Positions 37,370 to 49,597 of a stretch of DNA of 64,000 nt are shown in pieces. The position numbers and the translations under genes were made by a program. The stretch's first letter is position 1. The number at the start of each line of letters is the position of its first letter. The stretch comes from Platerodrilus igneus. Taxonomy: Eukaryota; Arthropoda; Insecta; Coleoptera; Lycidae. The notes under the pieces were generated by a model. It had not been told where the DNA came from. It saw only the letters and a program-made list of their open reading frames with translations, and did not search any database. Where the stretch lies: contig JARFIW010001187.1 of assembly GCA_036346225.1 (NCBI GenBank), positions 496,001 through 560,000 on the forward strand, read 5' to 3'.

Positions 37370-40250
37370 GTCAGACCGTGGAATGTCAGAGGTATGAGGC
37401 AAGTAGGTAAGCTAGAGAAATTAAAAATTGAAATGGATAGGTTAGCACTAGACATAGTAGGGATCAGTGAAGTTCAGCGGCCAGAGGCGGGGGATTTTTG
37501 TAGTGGAGACTTCCGGGTAATTCATACAGGAGCAGAGGAAGGAAATTTGGGTGTGGAGATAGTAGTGCGAAAAAAGATAGGTCACTGTGTAGAAAATTAC
37601 TTATAAAAGAACGAAGGAGTACTCATATTTATTAGATTAGAATCTAAACAGGTAAATACAGTAATAATACAAGTATACATGCCCAGCTCTAGCTACAGTA
37701 ACGAAGAGGTTGAAGTGATCTACAAAGATATCGAAGATACTAACATGCATAAAGGGACATGAAAATTTAATAATTACAGGGGTTGTACTGGTACGTGAGG
37801 GTAGGGAAGGAGTGCTAGTAGGATTATTTGGTTTAGGCACAAACACATTATTTCAATATCATGCTAGAGGACGATATACATGGAATATGCCAGGATATAT
37901 AAGAAGATATCAAATAGATTATATTCTTCTTAGACAATGGTTTAGAAATCAAGTAAAAGACTGCAGAAGCTACCCAGAAACAGATATAGACACTGACCAC
38001 AACATCCTAATTATAAAAACAGCTTTTAAATTAAAAATTTGAAAAAGAAACAGAAAGAGGCACCGAGTTTGAGAAACTAAAATATAAAGATATTCGAGAA
38101 AGATTCGAAAAAAGGTCAAATGAATTACTGAAAGATATTGGGAGAATTTCTAATACTAAGGAAGTAAAAACAGAATGGAATAACATTAAATCCAGCTCAG
38201 ATATGATGGCCAGAGATATTCTGAGGTATACACAAAAAGAAAATAAGAAACCATGGATAACAAAAGATATCCTGAATTTAATAGAAGACGAAAATATAAA
38301 AATAGATCAGACGAAACAGGAAAACAGATACAAAGCCATAAAATGGGAAATTATTCGCAAATGCAGGAAAGCTAAAGAACAATGGATTGATGAAAAGTGC
38401 AAAGAGGTACAAACTAAGATGGAAATAGGAAAGACAGACGAAGCATACAAATTAATTAGAATGAATTTTAGGGATATAAAACCGTATAGCAAAAATATAA
38501 GGGACGCACAAGGAAACGTCATCATAGAAAACGTAGAGAAAGTGGGTAGATGGCAAGAATATATAGGGAATTTATATGCAGGAGAGAAACTAACTGCATT
38601 AGAACAGGAATCAGACATTGAAAATGATGACTTGGGATATCCTATACTTAGAGATGAGTTTGAATTAGCATTAAAGGGTCTGAAAAATAGTAAGGCACTG
38701 GGTTTAGATAAGGTGCAAGCAGAAACTCCAAAATCCACTGGACGAGCAGTAACAGAATGTCTCCTCCAACTTGTAAGCTATGTGTATGAGATAGGCGAGA
38801 TACCCAAAGATTTCACACAACATCATAATCAGTATACCAAAGAAGAGAGGTGTGGATAGATGTGAAAATGTTTGAACAGTAAGTTTGACAGCACATATGT
38901 CAAAAATATTAACAGACGGATGGAAAAATAGGCTGAAGAAATACTAGGAGAAAACAATAGAAAAAAGACAAAGTGTGTGTACATAGGGTTTGTACATCTG
39001 GAAAAAGCATTCGAAAATGTAAAATCAAAAAAATGTTCGAAATATACTCAAAAAGATTGGAATGAGTTTTAGGGATAGCTTGCATAAAGAACAAATAGCA
39101 GTAATAGAATTAGAGCAGGAACACAGAGAAGTAAATATTAGTAAAGGGACGAGACTGGGATGTGCCTTTTCTCCGATAATGTTTAACTTGTACATCAAAG
39201 AAGTAATGAATACTGTAAAATGCAAGAAAACATTTGGAATTATTATGTAGGGACAAAGAATTTATATACTCAGATTTGCAGATGATATTGTGGTATTAGC
39301 ATCTAGCAAGGAAGAGTTAGAAGGAGCTCTTAATGAAATGGAAACAGTTTTGACAGATAGGTATTGTATGAAAATGAACAACAATAAAACCAAAGTACTA
39401 GTATGTAACATAGAGGAAAATACATCAAAAACTAGAATACAAATAGAAACGAGAACTTACAAGAAACTAAGGATGTCTGTTACCTGGGAAGCCAAATAAC
39501 GTAAAATGGGAAAAATTCAAATGATATAAAACTAAGATTAGCACAAGGCGATGCTGCATTTAACAAGAAAAAGTAACTGCTGTGTTCAAAAACAGCAAAC
39601 TAAGAAACAAGGAAAAGATTGCTGAAAGCATGTGTGGAGCACAGCACTGTGTGGCTGTGAAGTATGATCGTAGGAGAAGCGGACAGAAAAAGGTAAAAGC
39701 CTTTGAAATATGGTGCTACAGATGTATGATGAAGATTTAATGGGCAGACAAAGTTAAGAACAAAGAAGTTCTAGAAATGGTAGGGGAGGAAAGAAATATG
39801 TGGAAAGCAGTAAAAAATAGGAGAGATAGGATGATAGGTAACATACTAAGGCATAAGAGAATGACGCAAAATATATTAGATACAGATAGGAAAAATGAAA
39901 GCTAGAAATAGACCCAGGTTATACTATTGCACATAGATAGTCAAAGATGTAGGCTGTAGGAATATCAGGGAAATGTGTAGAGTAGCTCAAAATAGAAATC
40001 AATGGAGGTACACATCCAACCAGTTCCAAAATGGAAAACCTAACAAAAATAAAATTATACTTAAACCGGATGATTATTATAAAGAAATACAGTTGTTGGT
40101 TTTGCAAAATTCACAACAAATGTTGATTGTGCGAAAGGACATTGGAAAACTATTAATATGGCAAGTGTGTTGGGGATCTTGGTAGCTGTCAGGTTGCTTA
40201 ACCCCCTACACATACCATTGAATAATGGTGAAATAGGGTATATATTTAGA
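37370..40250 (+). mobile_element. RTE-like non-LTR retrotransposon, degenerate
   Basis: Endonuclease: MRQVGKLEKLKIEMDRLALD then VGISEVQRPE (37394-37500), continued by YQIDYILL and the TDHN motif (37905-38005). A linker region (38203-38870) has ENVEKVGRWQEYIGNLY, typical for this group. The RT palm follows in pieces: GTRLGCAFSPIMFNLYI (39148-39200) and the catalytic box FADDIVVLAS (39277-39305). The ORF tail with the W-C-Y-R-x-M motif is at 39700-39870 and the 3' UTR at about 40060-40250. At least six frame breaks. The protein resembles those annotated as endonuclease-reverse transcriptase or craniofacial development protein 2-like in insects. Confidence 0.85.
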
Positions 40251-40264
40251 ATATAATAGATGGG

Positions 40265-40740
40265 GAGCCAAGCTGTATCTAACAAGAAAGAACAGCTGCT
40301 ATGTTCGAAGACAAGAAACATGAAACAAGAAAAAATGTTGAAAGCATATGTATGGAGCACAGCACTGTACGGCTGTGAAACTTGAACAGTATGAAAAGCA
40401 GATAGGAAAAAGGTAGAAATCCTTTGGAATGTGGTGCTTCAGGTGTATGATGATGATACTACGGACAGACAAAGTTAATAACAAAGATATTCTAGAAATG
40501 GTAGGGGAAGAAAATATCTGTGGAAACCAGAAAAGAATAGAGAAATAGCAGGATAGGACACGTTCTCAGGCATTTGGGGAATAGTACGGGATTATATTAC
40601 AAGCAGAGATACGACAAAAGAGGTACAGGTAGACCTAGATTAGATGCACGCAAATAGTGAAAGATGTAGTCTGTGGAAATTTCAGGAAAATGTGATGGTT
40701 AGCTCAGATTAGGAAACAATGGAGGTATATTAAAATTTGA
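40265..40740 (+). mobile_element. second ORF tail of the same LINE family
   Basis: Repeats 39546-40020: AACAAGAAAGAACAGCTGC, then GTGGTGCTTC, then GACAGACAAAGTTAA and GGACACGTTCTCAGGC, and finally AGGTAGACCTAGATTAG. It begins about 30 bp after the 3' UTR of the first copy. There is no second 3' UTR after it. Confidence 0.8.
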
Positions 40741-40839
40741 TGCAGCGTTATATGAACACATTTGTATTCAAACATATAAAGAAACGAACAAAGACATGCC
40801 TACATGTTTAGGTGACAAGATTTGAAATGAGGTTATAGC

Positions 40840-42330
40840 TTTGCTAGCAAGCAGAATTAAAAACCATATACTAAAGTTGCAGCTACCAAATATTACTCGA
40901 TAATTTTAGACTGTACACCAGATAATGGTCACCAGAAACAAATAACAGCTACAGTATGTTTTGTCGAGTTGAATTTTCAAACAAAGACTAGCACTTTGTG
41001 AGCGTTTTCTAAGGTTTTGCCGAATATTTAACTCAACATCCGAAAATCTATTTGAAGAGTTTTGCAAACGTTTAGAATCTCTAAATTTAGATTCAAGAAA
41101 CAAACGTTGGTAAGGGATATGACATTGAATCAAACATGAAAGAGAAGCACAATGGGCGCAAAAAATGAGATTTCACCCTAGAGCGTTTTTTATTTCATGC
41201 GCATCTCACAGTTTAAATCTGGTCGTGATTGATGCAGCTAATATGAATTTCAAAACTGTTGATTTTTTGGTATCATACAGGAGTTTTATGCATTTTTTAC
41301 ATCTTCAACTCAACGCTGGGATGTTTTGAAGAAACATCAATATCTCCATATTAAAATCATTATCTGACACATGACAAGAAACACTCGTCACCAGGCAGCT
41401 TGTCTGTGCAAAAAAATTGAAACTTAATTTTATATGTTTTATAGTAATATGGTCAGAAATACTGTAGCAGATTAATATAGTAAGTAAACGTTTAAAAACA
41501 ATCTAATAATATTACAGAGTGCTTTGGAACTATTGAATTAAATAACAGCATATTGCAAGTGAAAGCGAATAGTTGACAGTTTCGAAGAATTTGTTTAACA
41601 AGCTATAAAAATAGCTGATCTAGAAACACGCCGCATTTTGTTTACCGGTAACAGTTAGATGGCGAAAAATAAAGGTACATTTTCATTATCAACATGAAGA
41701 TGAGGTGAAAAATGACCCATAGAAGAATTTTAAACAGAATATTTTGCTATTTTAGATACAATCATTAACTCACTACAAGAACGATTTGCCGTAGCTTACG
41801 AGTATTCTAGTTACTTTGGGGTTTTATACAGCATACCAGAATTAAAACATTCTGAATCAGATTCGAGGAAACACTGCCTAGACTTAGAAGTAATATTAAC
41901 TAACAAGAATGAGAAAGATATCGATGGAATAGAACTATTCAGTTGTAGTTTAGAAAATAACAGTAGCCCCTTTGAAGTTTTATGTTACGTGGTATAAAGT
42001 GATCTACAAAGTTATTTTCCCAGTACATTAATTGCACTAAGAAAAATTTTGGCGCTAACCTGTTTCAGTTGCTTCAGGTTAAAGATCGTTCTCTAAACTT
42101 AGCGTGATCAAGTTGTGCTATATAATTATTTTTATGTTTTATTATATATTTCTTTATCCTCGTGACTATCAGCTATAAATTAAACCTCCCAAATTTCTAA
42201 TTCTTGATCTGATATCACAAGGTCGAGAATTTCTTCTTATTCTTTTAAGCCCAAGGTAATGTCGGATGGAGAATGGCTTGAGACAAAGAAAAACTCTTAA
42301 GATGTAAACGGCTAGTCGAGTGTTAGCTCT
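40840..42330 (+). pseudogene. decayed hAT-type transposase (ZMYM1/DUF4371-like)
   Basis: Plus-strand pieces in conserved order: VELNFSNKD-like and CERFLRFCRIFNST (about 40970-41035), ENLFEEFCKRLESLNLD (41040-41090), a G-x-D-I-x-x-x-M-K-x-x-x-x-G stretch, FHPRAFFISCASHSLNLVVI (41170-41230), and at the end LPVSVASGERSFSKL-like sequence (about 42055-42095), the dimerisation motif of hAT transposases. The frame is interrupted by many stops. The family is common in insect genomes and often annotated as zinc finger MYM-type protein 1-like. Confidence 0.75.
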
Positions 42331-42379
42331 GGGTAGATCATGAACTAGGGTCATGGGTGAATAGAAGACCAAAAATATT

Positions 42380-45300
42380 TTTAATGAGCGCCACCGTATT
42401 TTTTAATACAATAACCAACAAAATTTAACTGTGCTTGTATGAGGGGAATGCGGAAACCTTATCTTAACACCACTAACATAGCCATAAAACTTGAATTTCA
42501 CTCTTTCGGACACACTTACCAAGACCTCAACCACCAGATGTCATACAGATGTCTCAGCTTTACCTGTGAACAAACAAAAGCACAACATGGACACCATTTG
42601 TGTCCTCAAAAACATTTGCCAAAAATAGAATAATAGAATTTAGGCATCTAAAATATACTGAGGGAATTTATTTCCCTTACACACACTTTCTATTCCAGGA
42701 GGACTTGCACCTTTTTTTTATGTTGAATAATAAAACGTCTTTCAAAAACAAAAAGGATTCTATTAGGATAAATTTCTGATTATATACATGTGACTGCAAT
42801 ATTTAAGTTTGTATCTTTCTCATAATTTTTTTTATAATAATTCTAATGAAGTTTTACATTCAAAATTAAGATCTATGAGTAGATTATATCTATAAAATTT
42901 GATTAGATAAACATATAATTTATTAATTGTTCATAACACATAAGTTTCTTTTAATCAGTGAAGTACTTCCTTGATCATTACAACAAAAATTAATTATCAA
43001 AGAGCAGACATTGTAAAATGCAAATATTCTAATTTAATTGCAATCTACAATAAACACGCGAATTTCATATATCAATGAAAGTGCCTTTACATGACCTGAA
43101 GGTCTTTAAACATAATGTAAACTTAATCAAGACAGCATATGGTGTCTAGATTGAAAAACGGAATCTACATAATTTTGTCTGACATAGGTTGTCATTCAGA
43201 ATTTCATAAAATACACTGTTTGCATACATGTGCAAACAAACTGGCGAACAAGATACTTATTCATTAATGTTACTGGCTTCTTAAAAAAACTACTTTATAT
43301 TTACGTTACTCAAACAATTAATGTTGGATAATTCATAATAATTTACTATAATTTCAAAGCTATCAAAAGTTAAAACACTCACGTGCATCAAAAATGTACT
43401 ACAGGTGCCAGACCTTGACGTCAGCTGTCGGACCTTTCCATCGTAATATCTGTGTGTGATATTAGTCATCGGTAAGTTTGAAATATCGAGGTCCCATGTG
43501 GAATCAGCGTTTACTTTACTGCATATTAAATTGAATAGAACGAAACCATAAATCCTTGCTTTAAATTACTGCCATAAAAATTTGTTTTAGTTTATTATCG
43601 AAAATTTTATTGAAGATATGTCCTTAAGATATTGCACTAAGATGAAAAATATTAGTATAATCTATTGTATTAATATATACCAACTGTCTAAAATGATGTC
43701 CAAAGGGGTTCCATATTCTCAGGCCTGTCGGGATCAACTAAACTGCTCGGAGCGAGGCTTATCAAAAATCATGCTCACGCAACCGCTGTTAGGCTCGACC
43801 TCCAGACACCAAGAATTTATTATGCTCTACTTTTTCCTAACTTTGTTAGAAGCCATGTGTTTCGACAGGGCCATTTCGACTTTACCTCGTCTGCAAAAGC
43901 GGCTTGCACTTTCGAACGTTGAGAATAAATTGCCGACTGACAACTTGACAGCGCTTGGTAACGAACTTTAGAGTATATATATTCAAGAATCTATGCGTTA
44001 TTACGAATATTATATATTAATTTTTATTGGATGATAATTCACAAATTAAATACTTTAAAATACTGCCGTTTTACTTTTATTTTATTGAACTAAATGTAAC
44101 CTAGAAAAAAAATACGTTACAAAGTATCACCTCAGGACTACAATGCTCCAGGAACGATTAGTTGACTTGACAATTATATCTATTGAATCAGAAATATTGG
44201 ACGAATTAAATATCCATAGTATTGTGTCCAAAGGTTTTCTGAAATTAAAGCTCGGCATGTAAAATTTTTATAAATCGTGTTCTTTATTATGATAAATAAC
44301 TACTGGTATTCTTTAAATTAATCTCTATTTAATTGTTAGTTAAACTTTAATTTGTAGAAATTGTTTTGCTATTATATTTAGTAATATTAAAATATTTTTC
44401 TATTAACCTTCTATATGTTTAATACGGGCACAATACATTTTGAACACAGGTGGCCTAAGCTCACGGAGTGGCCCTGATGCAGTGAAATGTTTTACATAAC
44501 TGCTGCGATCAATGATTTAGGACTTTGTCACATTTAACCTGTTAAACAAGCAGTTCTAGTGTCCAACTTTGCCAATAGCTTTGCCCACAAAAGAAGTTTT
44601 AACAAAAGTCATTTATTTTAAAACATACATATTTGATCCCAAAGTTTTATAACAAATCTTCTGTACAAACATACATTACTTTCTAATTATTTAACAGAAT
44701 ATATGTAATAAGTACGTATTGAAGTTTCTAGTGACTCAAAATATAGCATACTAATTAAAACATGTTCACAAACTCCGCTGGAAATTGAAATCTATGATTA
44801 ATACTAATAAAGTAGTGAAAAATCTTCTAGACAATCTTTTCGTAATAATAAACATTTGACTCACAAGTAAACTTTATCCTAACTCACCATTTATAAAACA
44901 ACTACTTTAGCACCCAAATTTATTTTGTTCTTTTCTATAATTGTTCATGGGGTACAGAAATGATATTTCGAAAATATAAATCTGCATTATTATACAATAC
45001 ACCTGTTAATATCAAAAATCATTCAAAGTATTAAACACAAACTAGCTGGACATATGCAGCTTTAATAGTAAAATGGACGGTACGAATTTGTATTATGTTT
45101 GAAAAAATCATACTGATACATTACACAAATACTGAAAATTTTATAATTTCTAGAATAAAACTAAATTTGCAACAAAGTAATAAAATCTCTTAAAACAGTG
45201 TAACACTGAAAATATGGAATGTGTTAACAAACTGCATTAAAAATCACATTACGAATCATTCACTCCATAACTTACTCTATATTTACAATAAATCCTCACA

Positions 45301-45780
45301 CAGTTGAATTTAGTAGGTATAAGTTTTGATGTTCAGTTTCAAGTAAAAAATCAGCCCAATCATTATTTATTTTATATACAAGATGGCACTTGTTCTTTAA
45401 AGAAGGACATTTTCCTTAGTGTACATTTGGCAATTAAGCAGATTTTTATATGAAACTGGACTTAACCAACACCACAGTAAAAAAATATTAATTTGTTTAA
45501 TATACATCCTGCCCTTTGAGAACACAGATGTCTACATAAAAGTATTATGTTGAGAATTAAATTGATATTACTTGAATGTTTCTATTTGATAGTTATTAAT
45601 TTAATAAACAAGTAATAAATAAATTTTTTTAAATAAATTTATAACAACCAATAGTTAAAATTATACACAAATAATCTGACAAGTATGTACATTTGCTTAG
45701 TTAATCGATTTAAAAGTCATATCACTAGCTTTTGATATAATCTAGCACTAACCTATATAAGCTTAGAATTGAGTGTTTCT
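42380..45780. other. intergenic region between hAT relic and LRP2 3' end
   Basis: Mostly AT-rich with no recognised gene. A 117-codon plus frame (43618-43971) is GC-richer in its second half and ends NLTALGNEL; I do not recognise it. The right part, from about 44900 to 45787, is likely the LRP2 3' UTR on the minus strand; a TTTATT (AATAAA on the minus strand) lies near 45367. Confidence 0.4.
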
Positions 45781-45787
45781 GTTTATA

Positions 45788-45984
45788 TCAGCAGTCTTCT
45801 TCTACTAATTTTTGTGTATCCTTTCCTGTATCAGATGCAGGATCTAATTCACGGTGTTTTACATGCATCTTTGGGGAAGTTTTATGTGTAACACTAGATG
45901 GAGCAATAACAGCACTAGGTGGTTCTGTAAATGTATCTAATTTAGGTTTACTTGCATTCATTTGAGCCTCATATAAGGCTAAAA
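45788..45984 (-). CDS. LRP2: LRP2/megalin-like receptor, last exon (cytoplasmic tail end)
   Basis: Acceptor TTTCAG ends at 45985. The exon opens in phase 1 and encodes 65 residues ending with [15 protein letters not shown] before TGA at 45790-45788. The tail is hydrophilic, with Pro/Ser/Thr and Lys clusters, as expected for the cytosolic end of an endocytic receptor that binds adaptor proteins. The preceding intron is only 40 nt long. If it were retained, the frame would close 19 codons later and this tail would be lost. Confidence 0.85.
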
Positions 45985-46024
45985 CTGAAATTAGAAACTA
46001 CATCTTCATGAATAAAATACTTAC

Positions 46025-46260
46025 TTGAATTGCCATTTCCGACAGTATCTGCATTATTTTGAACAGCATCATACATCGGATTATGGAAATCTCTGTTTTT
46101 ATTTCCCACTGGATCTAAACTGTAAGGAACATCAATGGGCTCTAAGCCTCCTCCAACACCATTTCCACTAAAACTATTGTTACCAAATTCTACATTACTA
46201 CCCTGTCGAAATGATACACTCTGACTGCTTGCTAAACTTGTAAGTCCACTTCCTTTACCA
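46025..46260 (-). CDS. LRP2: LRP2/megalin-like receptor, cytoplasmic exon with NPxY motif
   Basis: Acceptor TTTTTAG precedes 46260, and the donor GTAAGT starts at 46024. It encodes a Gly/Ser/Asn-rich stretch, [15 protein letters not shown], and then FHNPMYDAV (46092-46063). F-x-N-P-x-Y is the classical clathrin-coated-pit signal recognised by Dab2/ARH-type PTB adaptors, so this is the internalisation module of the receptor. Phases 2 in and 1 out agree with both neighbours. Confidence 0.88.
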
Positions 46261-46312
46261 CTAAAAACGCATCAAATTATAATATACATTTCATGTTCAT
46301 AAAATATCTTAC

Positions 46313-46730
46313 AAAGACCTCTTCCTTAAAAAGAACCAAACTCCTGCTGCTGCACCAAGAACTAGAAGTATAACCACAATTGGTATTACAATAACTACCG
46401 CATTAGATGAATTTGGATTTCTACTGTGTGCAACATGTACATCACAAAACTGTCCCTGGAAATTCGCTGAACATTCACATACTAACTCTCCTGTGTCACT
46501 TTCTCTACACACTCCCGAGTTTTGACAAGAGCAGATCCGTGGTTCTGGCCTGGGTCTCTCAGCTGCAGCATCACAAATAATTTCAGATTTTGATCTGTGC
46601 GAGCTTGAAGGTGACTGATTATCTGGACAAAGACAACGATGCCCAGCAGGTACCAATAAGCACAAGTGCGAACATTCACTTTTGCGGCATGGATTGTTTA
46701 ATGATATGTTATATCGTAAACTGTGGTACA
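46313..46730 (-). CDS. LRP2: LRP2/megalin-like receptor, EGF modules and transmembrane exon
   Basis: Starts VYHSLRYN after the acceptor ATTTCAG (46731). An EGF-like module [20 protein letters not shown] closes the last beta-propeller. A second EGF-like module ([13 protein letters not shown]...[12 protein letters not shown]) follows. Then comes a single transmembrane helix ([20 protein letters not shown]) with the stop-transfer sequence FLRKRS. A propeller followed by only a few EGF modules and the membrane span is the megalin (LRP2) layout; LRP1 has more EGF modules here. Phase 1 in, phase 2 out. Confidence 0.92.
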
Positions 46731-46900
46731 CTGAAATCATATTTTAGTACGTAAATGCAAGGTTAACTAAATGAAAATTGCTTAGAAAAACATATAATAA
46801 GAAATGTAAATTACCATAAAAATAACTAAAATATTGTTACATTCCAAATTTGGCAATGTACATATGTGAGTAAGTTCCCGCGAATATTTTCAAATGAACT

Positions 46901-47163
46901 TGTTAAGTTCCGTCATTCCGGACAGTTGCGTTTGTGCAAAAGAATGCGCAGGTGCGGAGTGAATGGCGCATGGTGTGATGAGACGCCATTAGACTGCTAG
47001 GCCTGAAGCCGAGAACAGCTACCTGTGTCGTGGTGTTTGTCTTTTCTCTTTTTAGGATGTAGGTTCTCTATCTTATCCTGCCTTATCGTACTTCTACCTG
47101 TATCCTTCTCGCCCTACCTACGAACGAACGAAAGAGGATGGACGAATAAATCTGGAATCAACA
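46901..47163 (+). repeat. solo or 5' LTR with primer-binding-site remnant
   Basis: 263 bp from TGTTAAGTTCCG to GGAATCAACA, with TGTT/AACA termini and an internal AATAAA at 47145-47150. Directly after it lies ATGGCGTAGTCGCG (47164), which looks like the T-G-G-C-G-x-A-G-T-C-G primer-binding site of many insect gypsy-group elements. No coding sequence follows, so only an LTR and a stub of the interior remain. Confidence 0.6.
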
Positions 47164-48424
47164 ATGGCGTAGTCGCGTAATTTGCCACATAATCATGTTA
47201 TATTAACGATTGCGCAATAATTTGAAACGCAGGAAACCGTAACAATTTAATAAACCTCGTGACCACAAACTATTTTAAACTCAATTCGTATTTCAAACAA
47301 TAAAAAGATTACCAGTAGTTAGCTTGTAGAAATTCGGAGAATTTCCTAAGTCTGTTTTCATTGGTAAATAATTATTTTGGATATGATTGTGTACATTTCG
47401 ATATTCAAAGGTATTTTGAACAGCAGTGTATCAACTTGCGGGTTTCCGAACAAATCTAGAAGTGACATTGGAATTAACTGTTATAGGGGTGCGGGAGAGA
47501 AAGGGGGTGCTTCCTTGTCTGTCAGCTAGCTTTAACCGTCATTTTTACTTTTGTATTCAGCGTTTCAGAAAGAATCAGCTTGACGATTTTAGTCAGATAA
47601 TGCTTTTATAATAGTATTAGTGTTTTAAGTTATCTAATTGCGTCTGAGGTTTAGGTAGGTACATGTTTAATGTGATTGTTTTTGTTTTTAGATAGCAGCC
47701 AATTTAGTTAAGAAGTTGTAGTATATATTTTTTCTACAGGTTATGTTTGCAGTTTAATCCACTTGATTTGCCTTTAATTTTAAAATGTACGTTTATTTAA
47801 CTGATGCAATTATATTCAACAATAAATAAAATTCTCAATGATTGATAATCTGATTAATATATATTTTGTTAACATGCATTTATATAAATTTACAGCCAGT
47901 AATCTTAGCTTGTATTTTGTTTGAATAGTGTATGTATTTCTTAAAAGCATATTTTATATTTGTTTTCTGGATTCTAATAACACATTATATTATGTAATTG
48001 TTTTATTTCAGCTTACAGTTATGCATTTATGACTGCATAGTTCGTCTCGGTTTGAAACCTAATCTTAGGTTAATTTGTATGTGACCTGATATTCCTAACC
48101 TACGATTATATTAGTAACTAGTATTGAAATTTGATGAGTCTTGTTACGATGTAATTATAAGGAACTTTTGCTATGACCTCGTTATTGACGCATTTGCATT
48201 ATGACTATATTCAATTTATAAATACCTTTGTTTGGTACTATCATAGCATAAGTTCATGTTTTAAACTCGTAGTGATTTTGTCAATGCACTTGTAGTAGTG
48301 TTTGTGCAAGTGATAGGGTGTAGGTTAGCCATTGTGAAACATATTGGTGACACGAACTGGAAACTGTTTCTGGTTTAAATGTACAAGTTTGTGATTGATC
48401 CTTGTTGGATTTACTAAAACTATA

Positions 48425-49597
48425 CCGGGTTATCCAAAAGTCCCGCAACCCTAAAATATTTTTTCTGGACCGCATTTTCTGGAAAAACTTTTCATACAAA
48501 ATATTTAGGATTGTCCTCCAGCTATCTGGCTGTGGCCTTAAAGTTGACCTTGACAATGACCTTGAAGGTCAAATCGTTGTCAAGTTCACTTTTTCGAATA
48601 AACGCCCCTATTTTTTATTGTGGATTTGGAAAGAGCACAAAATTTTATCAATGACCTTGATCTTGGCCATGACTTTGAGATGACTTTGAAGACAATTTAG
48701 GTCAATTAAGAAAAGGTATTTCCAATATTTTTGGTTTTCTGGAGAATTTTTTTTACAAATGCTCAAGATTGTGCTCCACCTACTGTTGATGACCTTGAAG
48801 TTGACCTTAGCCATGACCTTGAAGTCCAAATCGTTTTTTAGGTCAATTTTTCAAATAGAAACCTCTATTTTTAGTGCGGATTCGGAAAGAGCACAAAGTT
48901 TTACAAATTACCATGACCTTGGTAATGACCTTGAAGAAAATTGAGGTTAATTTAAAAAATATTTTCAGGCAATGTGGTAAGTGTTCCTAGCCAGTTAAGG
49001 CAAGGTGGTAAGTGTGCCCAGCCAGTTAAGGCAAGGTGGTACGTGTTCGTTGCCAGTTAAGGCAAGGTTTATGTGTTCCCAGTCAGTTAAAGCAAGGTGG
49101 TAAAATTTCCTTAGCAATTGAGGCAAGCGGTGAGTGTACCTAGCTTGTTGAGGCAAAATACTGATGTTCCCAGTCAGTTAGGACAATGGACCTAAAAACG
49201 ATTTGACCTTCAAGGTCACTGTCAAGATCAACTTCAAGGTCACAAACAGTTAGGCGGAGCACAATCTTGAGCATTTGTAAAAAGAATTCTCCAGAAAACC
49301 TAAAATATTGGAAATACTTTTTCTTAATTGACCTCAATTGTCTTCAAGGTCATTGCCAAGGTCAAGATCATTTATAAAATTTTGTGCTGTTTCTGATTTC
49401 GCAATAAAAAATAGGAGTGTGTATTCGAAAAAGTGAACTTGACAATGATTCGACCTTCAAGGTCATTATCAAGATCAACTTTAAGGCCACAACCAGATAG
49501 CTGGAGGACAATCCTAAATATTTTGTATGAAACGTTTTTCCAGAAAATGTGGTCCAGAAAAAATATTTTAGGGTTGCGGGACTTTTGGATAACCCGG
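48425..49597. mobile_element. 1.17 kb foldback DNA element with TA target sites
   Basis: TA at 48423-48424, then CCGGGTTATCCAAAAGTCCC. At the other end the mirror sequence closes at 49597, followed by TA. The arms 48425-48845 and 49190-49597 are reverse complements of each other over about 410 bp with scattered differences. Between them lie a further partial direct copy of the arm (48846-48965) and a minisatellite. TA flanks suggest a Tc1/mariner-type non-autonomous element. No transposase frame inside. Confidence 0.85.
48968..49189. repeat. minisatellite, seven copies of a 30-31-bp unit
   Basis: Units begin GGCAAGGTGGTAAGTG or a variant and end CCAGTTAA or a variant. There are seven consecutive copies and a partial eighth, at the centre of the foldback element. 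The first three are most alike; later copies diverge. Confidence 0.85.

Noticed and set aside
43618..43971. 117-codon plus frame upstream of a GGTAAGTTTG-like donor region
   Set aside because: No recognisable domain, and the donor-like site at about 43470 precedes rather than follows it. Not enough for a gene call.
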